Position numbers and translations under genes: made by a program. A DNA stretch of 64,000 nucleotides from the IMG/VR virus record IMGVR_UViG_3300010389_000001, positions 62,001 to 126,000 of that record, one strand, 5' to 3'. This document shows positions 29,524 through 35,637 of this stretch, piece by piece. Numbering within the stretch: the first letter of the stretch is position 1; every line of letters begins with the position of its first letter. Under the pieces are notes generated by a model. That model saw nothing but the letters and a program-made list of their open reading frames with translations. It was not told the origin of the DNA and ran no database searches. This DNA comes from a virus.

Positions 29524-29916
29524 ATGAATGGTAGTATTAACGTAACCCATCACCCGGAACATAACTTCACAATTTATCGTGGAAATTCTGGCACAGGCAA
29601 AACAGCGCTATTGGCAGGTCGAGCAACTCAAGCAAATTGGCATGGCAAAAAGGTGCTGTGGCTTTCTACTGATATTGCAAACGATCACATTCGTAACATT
29701 GCAACTGATTGCATTAGGGTTTATGATCTGTCAACACTGCGTCAAATTATGGACAGCGATCAGTTTCATCTTTATGATATGGTTGTATTCGATGATATTG
29801 GGCGATTGGACGTTCCCATGGATATGCTAAGTGCTCAGTGCATTGCAGACTTTCGCAGTCGCAACAAAAGGGATGGGCAAGTTCGATTGTGCTCGCTCAC
29901 GGTGAGGAAAATGTAA
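29524..29916 (+). CDS. P-loop ATPase domain, possibly truncated by frameshift
   Basis: Walker A GNSGTGKTALLAG near residue 20 and Walker B YDMVVFDDIGRLD near residue 78 mark an ATPase, with VLWLSTDI in the second strand. The last 20 residues (after FRSRNK) turn into an Arg-rich tail. In the -1 frame the DNA instead reads KKGWASSIVLAHGEENV, a convincing hydrophobic strand, which leads into the next gene. Either a natural end at 29916 or a frameshift near the AAAA run at about 29870. Role unknown; it is the only NTPase in the small-gene region. Confidence 0.65.
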   Translation: MNGSINVTHHPEHNFTIYRGNSGTGKTALLAGRATQANWHGKKVLWLSTDIANDHIRNIATDCIRVYDLSTLRQIMDSDQFHLYDMVVFDDIGRLDVPMDMLSAQCIADFRSRNKRDGQVRLCSLTVRKM

Positions 29917-30230
29917 TGAATTATTATGTAGAAGAAGAGGCCAGTAAGGCTGGCTATAGGCCTATTGAACAAGATGAGTGGGAAGAAGTTGTTTCAGAGG
30001 GCTTTATTTACAATGATGTAACCAAGGTAGGGTTTAGGCGATACAGAATTGTTGAATTAAATGAGCGATGGTATTGCTGGGTTACTGAACCCCGTTATGC
30101 TCAGCCTGCTGATCCTAAAACATGGCACACTTGCTGGGAAATTGATTCAAAGATTGAGATTAGCATAGAAGGCTTTCAGCGCTATCGAAATTTTTTTATT
30201 GAGATAGAACAGCTTATTAGTGATAAATAA
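29916..30230 (+). CDS. Hypothetical protein, 104 aa
   Basis: No family recognised. I take ATG 29916, overlapping the previous stop, with GGTGAGGAAA upstream. Aromatic alpha/beta protein (KVGFRRYRIVELNERWYCW) with an acidic helical start. It could be the C-terminal part of the ATPase if a frameshift joins them. Confidence 0.55.
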   Translation: MNYYVEEEASKAGYRPIEQDEWEEVVSEGFIYNDVTKVGFRRYRIVELNERWYCWVTEPRYAQPADPKTWHTCWEIDSKIEISIEGFQRYRNFFIEIEQLISDK

Positions 30231-30240
30231 CGAGGTCATT

Positions 30241-30570
30241 GTGAATTTTTCCGTAGAAGAAGAAGTCCGCTCCCTTATATTAGGTGAGCGATTTGCTGGT
30301 GAGTTTCAGGGCGTCTCTTACGAGGTAAAGATTTGTTGGAGCGAAGACTGGACCGTAAACGTTGACCTGTTAAAATTTAAACCGCGCATGGGTTCGCACA
30401 CACATTTCTGGCTGAGTAAAATTACAAACGTGATTATCGAAGAAGTTCTTTACGATGCTATCTACGAACTTCCAGAAGTAGTAGATTTTCAAAAGCGGAT
30501 TGATGCTATGCGAGATGTTGATGAAGATGTTTTGGATAGCATTATTGAAAAGGTGGAGAACGAAGAATGA
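30241..30570 (+). CDS. Hypothetical protein, 109 aa
   Basis: No family recognised. GTG 30241 with GAGG five bases upstream; GTG 30220 is an alternative. Beta-rich centre (YEVKICWSEDWTVNVDLLKF) and an acidic helical C-terminus ending VENEE. Overlaps the next gene by four bases. Confidence 0.56.
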   Translation: MNFSVEEEVRSLILGERFAGEFQGVSYEVKICWSEDWTVNVDLLKFKPRMGSHTHFWLSKITNVIIEEVLYDAIYELPEVVDFQKRIDAMRDVDEDVLDSIIEKVENEE

Positions 30571-30734
30571 AACCACCTGACCTGACTCTTTTAATCATGG
30601 AACTCAGAGAAGCATTTAGAGAAGCCAAGAAGTCTGATCGCTCTTTTGAAAGAGCCCTGCACTTTAGGGCTGCTATGTTTCAACTTGAAGAAGAGTTGTT
30701 TTTATTTCTTGAATCTATGGAGAATGAAGAATGA
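30567..30734 (+). CDS. Small helical protein, 55 aa, paralogue of the 28485 gene
   Basis: ATG 30567 overlaps the previous stop in a GAGAACGAAGAATGA junction. The helices EAFREAKKSDRSFERALHFR and MFQLEEELF match the 28485 product almost residue for residue. The Cys-rich tail of that paralogue is missing; this copy ends MENEE. A recent duplication is clear at DNA level. It overlaps the next ATG. Confidence 0.58.
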   Translation: MKPPDLTLLIMELREAFREAKKSDRSFERALHFRAAMFQLEEELFLFLESMENEE

Positions 30735-30922
30735 AAAAGGTATCTGCAACAATTACTATTGATGTTGCTGCATGGGTAAAGGACAACTATGATACTGATG
30801 AGCTTATCCAATATCTCAAGTGCTACTATGATGGCGCTGTGCCAGATGGCTGGCTCCATGAGATTGAGGAGTTGGAAGGCAAGCAAACAGTATCTAATGT
30901 TGTAGTGGAGAACGAAGAATGA
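30731..30922 (+). CDS. Hypothetical protein, 63 aa
   Basis: No family recognised. Opens with MKKVSATITIDVAAWVKDNY (strand then helix), a plan seen in several small phage proteins, and ends VENEE. It overlaps both neighbours by four bases. Confidence 0.56.
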   Translation: MKKVSATITIDVAAWVKDNYDTDELIQYLKCYYDGAVPDGWLHEIEELEGKQTVSNVVVENEE

Positions 30923-31191
30923 CTAAAATGAAGAAGAAAAACAGAATGGGAGCACAGACAGAAGAATACATTTTTATTCTAAAGCACCAAAAAACGATGG
31001 GCGAGGACGATCAATTTTTCTGTGTTCAAGTGCAAATTGAAGGCGGTCGACCTGACTATGTCCAAGAGATTATTGACAGTGTAATAGAAGACTTAGAGGC
31101 TAAGCATAACGCATCCGTTCTCTATTGCACAAATCTAAACTGTGTAGAATATTATCGTGCAGAAACAGGCATTAGATTAATTGAAATGTAA
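30919..31191 (+). CDS. Hypothetical protein, 90 aa
   Basis: No family recognised. A basic start (TKMKKKNRMG) then an alpha/beta domain with FCVQVQIEGGRPDYVQEIID and two Cys near the end. ATG 30919 overlaps the previous stop. It ends the run of ENEE junctions. Confidence 0.56.
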   Translation: MTKMKKKNRMGAQTEEYIFILKHQKTMGEDDQFFCVQVQIEGGRPDYVQEIIDSVIEDLEAKHNASVLYCTNLNCVEYYRAETGIRLIEM

Positions 31192-31208
31192 AGCGTAGGG
31201 AGTAAAGA

Positions 31209-31409
31209 ATGAAAGTCGGCGATACTGTAAGGCACATTCCGCTTTCAAACGGCGCCTCTCTGGGTAACGGAGAAGTCCTGAGAGTCGGAAGTGATAAGGT
31301 CGAACATGATGTAGTTCTCGTAAACTTTTATGATTACGATGGGAAGCTGCCAGTTCGATGGATGCTCCCAGAGACCATTGAGTTGGTAGACAGTCAGCGC
31401 AATGATTGA
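31209..31409 (+). CDS. Small SH3-like protein, 66 aa
   Basis: Opens MKVGDTVRHIPL and continues as a beta-rich domain (GEVLRVGSDK, VVLVNFYDYDG). Same opening and plan as the products at 23346 and 23549. The site GTAGGGAG lies upstream of the ATG. Function unknown. Confidence 0.6.
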   Translation: MKVGDTVRHIPLSNGASLGNGEVLRVGSDKVEHDVVLVNFYDYDGKLPVRWMLPETIELVDSQRND

Positions 31410-31722
31410 AGAAGAGGAGATTGAGGCGGCTCTAATATTGCTCGAAAGATCTAATGATGTAAGAGTTAGGGATAGAATAGCAATGGATCTTTGCGAAATG
31501 CAGGTCGAAGAGATAGTCCCTGTTCTAACGAGGGTGTTGCCCCAGCAAAGAGTTATTGGAAAGAGGTCCACGCTGATTTATGCTCTAGGAAAAATTGAGA
31601 GAAAAGAAGCATTTACTCCAGAGATTATCTCAGTCCTTCGGTACATCGATGAAACTGACGAAGGTGGAGCCGGCGCTGAAGCTGAGATTATCCTAAAAAG
31701 ACTGCGTGAGGATAAAGAATGA
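31402..31722 (+). CDS. HEAT-repeat-like protein, 106 aa
   Basis: All-helical with repeats such as DVRVRDRIAMDLCEMQVEEI and STLIYALGKIERKEAFTPEI; the latter carries the YALGKI pattern typical of HEAT/PBS-lyase repeats. Likely a protein-interaction module of two or three repeats. Overlaps both neighbours. Confidence 0.6.
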   Translation: MIEEEEIEAALILLERSNDVRVRDRIAMDLCEMQVEEIVPVLTRVLPQQRVIGKRSTLIYALGKIERKEAFTPEIISVLRYIDETDEGGAGAEAEIILKRLREDKE

Positions 31723-32069
31723 ATGAAAATCTAAGTAAGATGTACCGCTACTTAAGAGAACATAAAGTCATTGGCGAAGAGCAACTCAGAGAGCTTGAGT
31801 CGATGGGTATGATTCCAAGAGACAAGCTTAAGGACAGAGCCTATTACAGAGGCATCTGCCGAAACACCAGCATTGCTATGTGGGTGGAAAGTCCAGGCTG
31901 GCCTTCAAAGGATGAATTGCCCTCCCCAAATCTAGACAGAGGGCCTTGCTTTTATCATATGAGGGAGAAGGCAAATGTAATCTATGTAGAAACGATTAAC
32001 CATCCAGCCGATGATGATGGCTTTGATCTTTTTATTCCGGTTGAAGAATTGTTGCCATATGATGAATAA
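31719..32069 (+). CDS. Hypothetical protein, 116 aa
   Basis: No family recognised. Helical start (RYLREHKVIGEEQLRELESM), then an alpha/beta part with PGWPSKDELPSP and ending EELLPYDE. It is the last gene of the small-gene run; about 155 bases with no clear gene follow (32070-32224), AT-rich, with only a 22-codon open stretch lacking a start. Confidence 0.58.
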   Translation: MNENLSKMYRYLREHKVIGEEQLRELESMGMIPRDKLKDRAYYRGICRNTSIAMWVESPGWPSKDELPSPNLDRGPCFYHMREKANVIYVETINHPADDDGFDLFIPVEELLPYDE

Positions 32070-32224
32070 ATATTATATTGAAAAATATAGTTGCTTAAAA
32101 CAAAAGATTTCATATTAAAATCTATCACCTTATTACTTTTTGAGCATGGGATAAGAAAAGGCTTTCTGACGAAGAAGGCTTCAAAGAGGGCGGAAAAAGT
32201 TATTCAGACTATTAGGAGCAAGGT

Positions 32225-32809
32225 ATGAAGCCGGAGCTAGACGAAAAGCTGGTAAAAGCTTTTCCAAATCTTTACTCAGATCGTTATATTGGAAATAAGT
32301 CTAGCGGAATGCGCTGGGGCTTTTCTTGCGGAGATGGATGGTTGGATATCATCTGGGATTTAAGCTCAAAGCTTGAAAAGATAATAGAAGATTATATTCA
32401 AGAAAATCCAGATATGTCTTGTGCAAATTGCGCTTGTTCTAAAGCTAAGCACTATGGCTCAAAGACTATTTCTCCCGGTAGGTGTCTTTCGATTCATATA
32501 GACCCAGAATCAGAAGGAGAGCCTCCAGAAAATTATTATGCTTGTTTCTGCGATAAGTACAGGGGAGATTACCCAAGGGCGCTACAAGTAAAGGAGAAGT
32601 TTGGTGGCTTAAGATTTTATATGACATCAGCAAGTGATCAAATATATGATCTTATTCGAAAGGCAGAAGAAGAATCGTATTCAACTTGCGAATATTGCGG
32701 AAGCAATGGAGAGCTAAGGGATACTCGCTGGAGGAGAACCCTTTGTGATGACTGCTATTCAGAGCAGCTTGGGGTGCAAGCCTCTGATGATGGCATAACT
32801 GTTAGGTGA
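32225..32809 (+). CDS. Zinc-ribbon protein, 194 aa
   Basis: Unnamed phage protein. It has MSCANCACSKAKHYG near residue 60 and ACFCDKYRGDYP near residue 103, and a C-terminal Cys4 ribbon STCEYCGSNGEL with RRTLCDDCYSEQ near residue 180. The sequence VKEKFGGLRFYM near residue 120 is a recurring signature of this small phage family. AGGAGCAAGG precedes the ATG. The molecular role is not known. Confidence 0.7.
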   Translation: MKPELDEKLVKAFPNLYSDRYIGNKSSGMRWGFSCGDGWLDIIWDLSSKLEKIIEDYIQENPDMSCANCACSKAKHYGSKTISPGRCLSIHIDPESEGEPPENYYACFCDKYRGDYPRALQVKEKFGGLRFYMTSASDQIYDLIRKAEEESYSTCEYCGSNGELRDTRWRRTLCDDCYSEQLGVQASDDGITVR

Positions 32810-32815
32810 CCGATC

Positions 32816-33313
32816 ATGGAAGATGACGTTATAAGAATAGCTTTTTATAAAAATGGAAGAGGCCTAGTCCATAACGTTGTTAGGTGGTATACGAATAGCA
32901 AATATTCACATGCAGAGTTGATTATGCCAGATGGCACAACTTGGATTACAATAAGTCCATTTTATAATTCAAGAGTTACTCCAAGAATTGTAAGCGAATA
33001 TGATGAAGATAAATGGGACTTTATAGATCTTCCGCTAAGTCAGAGAGATCCCGTTAGAGAATACCAAAAAATAAACTTGGTTAAATTTATAGAGGATACT
33101 TCTGGAGATAGATACGACTGGCCGGGTATGTTGCTTTCAAATCTAACTCCCTTTAAAGTTCGTAGGGCAAACAGGTGGTATTGTTCCGAATGGATTGCTT
33201 ACGCCCTTATATACTCCAGAATAATAATGTGGGATGAAATAAAAATGTACAACGCACCGGACATGAGTCCCGGAAGGTTGCACGGTCTATTGAATTCTCT
33301 AACCGCCAAGTAA
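32816..33313 (+). CDS. Permuted papain-fold (YiiX/NlpC-like) hydrolase
   Basis: Resembles the circularly permuted NlpC/P60 group: NSKYSHAELIMPDG near residue 26 provides a His, and RWYCSEWIAYALI near residue 120 provides the Cys with CSE(W/L) context. DRYDWPGMLL near residue 98 is another family hallmark. 165 aa. Such enzymes are amidases, lipid-acyl or peptidase hydrolases; in phages they are often linked to the envelope or virion. The active Cys and His are directly seen; the substrate is unknown. Confidence 0.75.
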   Translation: MEDDVIRIAFYKNGRGLVHNVVRWYTNSKYSHAELIMPDGTTWITISPFYNSRVTPRIVSEYDEDKWDFIDLPLSQRDPVREYQKINLVKFIEDTSGDRYDWPGMLLSNLTPFKVRRANRWYCSEWIAYALIYSRIIMWDEIKMYNAPDMSPGRLHGLLNSLTAK

Positions 33314-33562
33314 CGGTTGTCAAAGTTAATTCTGAACGAGGCAAAAAAATATGATAACCAATAACTAATGGGGTAAGATAAGGTGTTGACTAACATCGCC
33401 ATGTGTTTACTATGGTTTTGGCCAAGGGGCCGAGAGCAAAAAAATCGGGCAAAAGGTTTACATAAATACCGGCGCTTTTTAAGAAGCCGCGCGATAATGC
33501 GACAGTATTAAAAAAATATTGATAATTATAGATAAATAAAGTATATATAAGATGAAGGTAAT
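33314..33562 (+). promoter_or_regulatory. Intergenic region with a promoter-like site
   Basis: No gene is seen. TTGACT (33386-33391), 16 bases, TACTAT (33408-33413) is a fair sigma70-like promoter. Downstream small hairpins can be drawn (GGCC-AAGG-GGCC near 33420 and CGGC/GCCG near 33474), with several A and T runs. It probably serves the 33563 gene and its followers; a small RNA is possible but not demonstrated. Confidence 0.4.
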
Positions 33563-33886
33563 ATGGATTTTGTTGATCTTGTAATATTCCTCCTGGTATC
33601 AGCCGGGGCAACTTCTGGAGTTGTAGGAAGCTCGCTTCTTGAGCCGGTAAGATTTTTTATATTTTCTAGATCAGATTTTCTAAAAGAACTTTTGAGCTGC
33701 CCAATGTGTACCGGACTTTGGGTTGGAGTATTCTTTTCTGCCTTCTTTGGCATGAATCCCGTGTATGCCGGCTTGTCCTCAAGTCTAGTTAGTTGGCTTG
33801 CATATTCTTTTGCTGATGCATTAAACACGGTTACTTTTTATTTTGAAACATTAATTGAAAAAGAGGAATCAGATAGCGATGACTAA
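33563..33886 (+). CDS. DUF1360-family membrane protein
   Basis: Small integral membrane protein with hydrophobic segments LVIFLLVSAGATSGVVG, GLWVGVFFSAFFGMNPVYAG and LVSWLAYSFADAL. The motif LSCPMCTGLWVG is the hallmark of DUF1360. Family function is unknown; some members are sporulation or phage membrane proteins. ATG 33563 follows GAAGGTAA. Overlaps the Hsp20 gene by eight bases. Confidence 0.78.
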   Translation: MDFVDLVIFLLVSAGATSGVVGSSLLEPVRFFIFSRSDFLKELLSCPMCTGLWVGVFFSAFFGMNPVYAGLSSSLVSWLAYSFADALNTVTFYFETLIEKEESDSDD

Positions 33887-34409
33887 AGATGGAAACCTAA
33901 AGGCAGAGGCGGTCAGAATATCAGTTCCAGGCAGAGTCTGGGATTTGCTGTGGAGGGACGATGAGTTTTACAGAGAAGTTTCTTCAAACAAAAAGGTATC
34001 CTCGTCTGGAAAGTTCCCTAGATGCGACCAATGGTGCGATTCAGATGGCTTTCATATGGCCTTCGCATTAGCCGGATACAGCCCTGGCGATATTAGCATT
34101 AACGTTCGTGGTAACGAGGTAGAAATTAGGGGCTTTTGCGAAAAGCTCGGAGAAGCACTCGGCGATTCTAGTGATCGATCCGTGCCTTCGGATGAAGAGG
34201 ACTATCCGGCGCTAACTCCGACCGTTGCCGTGCAAAGAGGCATGATACTAAGAGGAATTGCCAGGAGAAATTTTCAGGCAAAATATTTTATTCACACTTC
34301 ATTTGATCCCTCAAGTATGCGGGCAGCGATGGTGAATGGCTTACTTGAAATAGTCATTCCCGCAAGAGATGAAGTTCAATCTGTAAGCATAGATATATTG
34401 GAGAAGTAA
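33879..34409 (+). CDS. Small heat-shock protein (Hsp20/alpha-crystallin)
   Basis: Holdase chaperone. The alpha-crystallin domain begins SDGFHMAFALAGYSPGDISI near residue 55 with NVRGNEVEIRG, and closes with ARRNFQAKYFIHTSF and NGLLEIVIPARDE near residue 160, the G-x-L-x-I-x-I-P type end. Between lies an acidic loop with SDRSVPSDEEDYP. ATG 33879 overlaps the previous gene. 176 aa. With GroEL it makes a second chaperone in this phage, likely to protect virion proteins. Confidence 0.85.
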   Translation: MTKDGNLKAEAVRISVPGRVWDLLWRDDEFYREVSSNKKVSSSGKFPRCDQWCDSDGFHMAFALAGYSPGDISINVRGNEVEIRGFCEKLGEALGDSSDRSVPSDEEDYPALTPTVAVQRGMILRGIARRNFQAKYFIHTSFDPSSMRAAMVNGLLEIVIPARDEVQSVSIDILEK

Positions 34410-34678
34410 TGTCTAACCCAGTTTTTAAAGATTTAGAGCAAACGCTTAGAACCTTAGTTCTATCGATTATAGACAGCCAAGATCTTCTTGAAGTGGAGAC
34501 GCAGGAGGTTGATTCCGGCGTATCCTTTGAGGTGAAGGTCGGCGCAGAAGATGTTGGAAAGATCATTGGTAAGGGCGGAAGAATCGCCAGTTCAATAAGA
34601 ACTGTAATGAAGGCCGCTGGAGCCAAGCTGTCAACGAAAGTTATGGTAAGCATTTCTAATAAGCCAGCTGGAGACTAG
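34409..34678 (+). CDS. KH-domain RNA-binding protein (KhpA-like)
   Basis: Single KH domain with the GxxG loop in DVGKIIGKGGRIASSIRTVM near residue 51 and the closing strand STKVMVSI. 89 aa, like bacterial KhpA, an RNA-binding partner of KhpB. ATG overlaps the previous stop by one base. It might modulate translation or phage mRNA. Confidence 0.85.
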   Translation: MSNPVFKDLEQTLRTLVLSIIDSQDLLEVETQEVDSGVSFEVKVGAEDVGKIIGKGGRIASSIRTVMKAAGAKLSTKVMVSISNKPAGD

Positions 34679-34680
34679 TC

Positions 34681-35058
34681 ATGGTTGAATGGCAGGATAG
34701 ATGCAAAAAATATCCAGGCATAGTTTTTGGCGAAGCTTTAAGGAAAGCTAGAAAGAGATCACAGAAAAGAAGAGTTCCGTTTAATATAGATAAAGATTAT
34801 CTTATTGATTTATTTGAAAAGCAAAACGGAAGGTGTTATTATTCCGGATTAAATCTAAACATGGTTAAAGAAGACAGGCTTATAAACGACCCGATGAAGA
34901 TGTCGCTAGATTGCATTGATCCAGACAGGGGCTATACAATCGGCAATGTTGTTTGGTGCGCGTATTGCGTAAATGTATTTAAGCAAAAGATGTCAGTAAA
35001 CCAAATGATCGATATATGTGGCGGAATAATCAAGACCTCGGCAGTCGGAAGGTCTTAA
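34681..35058 (+). CDS. HNH-like endonuclease
   Basis: Pattern NGRCYYSGLNLNMVKED near residue 52 and MSLDCIDPDRGYTIGNVVWC near residue 76 match the HNH subfamily whose core reads SLDRID...GYx.GNVVW. Basic N-terminus (KARKRSQKRRVP). 125 aa. This is a typical free-standing homing-type nuclease inserted between genes. It sits two bases after the KH gene and could be a selfish element. The expected His/Arg of the core appears as Cys in SLDCID, so activity is uncertain. Confidence 0.75.
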   Translation: MVEWQDRCKKYPGIVFGEALRKARKRSQKRRVPFNIDKDYLIDLFEKQNGRCYYSGLNLNMVKEDRLINDPMKMSLDCIDPDRGYTIGNVVWCAYCVNVFKQKMSVNQMIDICGGIIKTSAVGRS

Positions 35059-35061
35059 GCT

Positions 35062-35283
35062 ATGGCTGAGGAAAAAGAAAAAAAGAAAGAGAAGATAAAT
35101 GAAGCTCTCTTGAGAAAGATATACAAGATATATGAAAACTACGGGATTGATCCGGAGGGACTAGACGAGGGAGATATAAGCATAGTATATAATTTCTATC
35201 ACAGGAATCCGGATAAACTTGAGTCAGATTATAATAACTCAAGAAATCTTCCTGTAAAATTCGATGAAGAAGAAATAATATAA
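35062..35283 (+). CDS. Hypothetical protein, 73 aa
   Basis: No family recognised. Highly charged helical protein (Glu and Lys rich start, then RKIYKIYENYGIDPEGLDE). It follows the HNH gene after three bases. No membrane segment. Function unknown. Confidence 0.56.
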   Translation: MAEEKEKKKEKINEALLRKIYKIYENYGIDPEGLDEGDISIVYNFYHRNPDKLESDYNNSRNLPVKFDEEEII

Positions 35284-35320
35284 TTGCTATTAATAAAATA
35301 TAATACATTGACTAGCACGC

Positions 35321-35332
35321 ACACGCGCGTGT
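35321..35332. repeat. 12-bp perfect palindrome upstream of HU
   Basis: ACACGCGCGTGT, perfectly self-complementary, 16 bases before the HU ATG. It is GC-rich in an AT-rich gap and could be an operator half-site pair. A partial outer pairing (CAC/GTG) extends it. Confidence 0.45.
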
Positions 35333-35347
35333 ACGAGTGAGAAAATT

Positions 35348-35632
35348 ATGATAAACAAAAAAGAACTAGCTAAAAGAATCTCGAAGAAGACTCTTCTGAC
35401 TCAAAAAGAGTCTTTGGATATTTTAGAGGTAGCGCTAGAAGAAATAGTATCTTCGCTCGAAGAAGGCAATGAAGTTTCCCTTGTTGGTTTTGGAAAGTTT
35501 TACCTATATGAGCACAGCCCAAGGCCGGTTCGAAACCCAAAAACTCAAGAAGAAATGATGCTCAAGACTTATAAGTCGGTTAAGTTTAAAGTCAGTGAGA
35601 AAATAAAGAAACATTTTAAAAATCTTGAGTAG
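35348..35632 (+). CDS. HU/IHF-family DNA-binding protein
   Basis: Histone-like protein of 94 aa. The N-terminal helices (NKKELAKRISKKT, SLDILEVALEEIV) and the beta-saddle with VSLVGFGKFYLYEHSPR PVRNPKTQEEM follow the HU pattern; the RNPKT arm-turn is conserved and carries the DNA-intercalating Pro. It bends DNA and would help phage genome organisation, replication or recombination. A palindrome precedes it and a structural gene follows after five bases. Confidence 0.9.
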   Translation: MINKKELAKRISKKTLLTQKESLDILEVALEEIVSSLEEGNEVSLVGFGKFYLYEHSPRPVRNPKTQEEMMLKTYKSVKFKVSEKIKKHFKNLE

Positions 35633-35637
35633 ATTAA

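Noticed and set aside
32151-32214. Open stretch of about 22 codons reading DKKRLSDEEGFKEGGK before the 32225 gene
   Set aside because: It has no usable start codon; it may be a gene remnant but cannot be supported.
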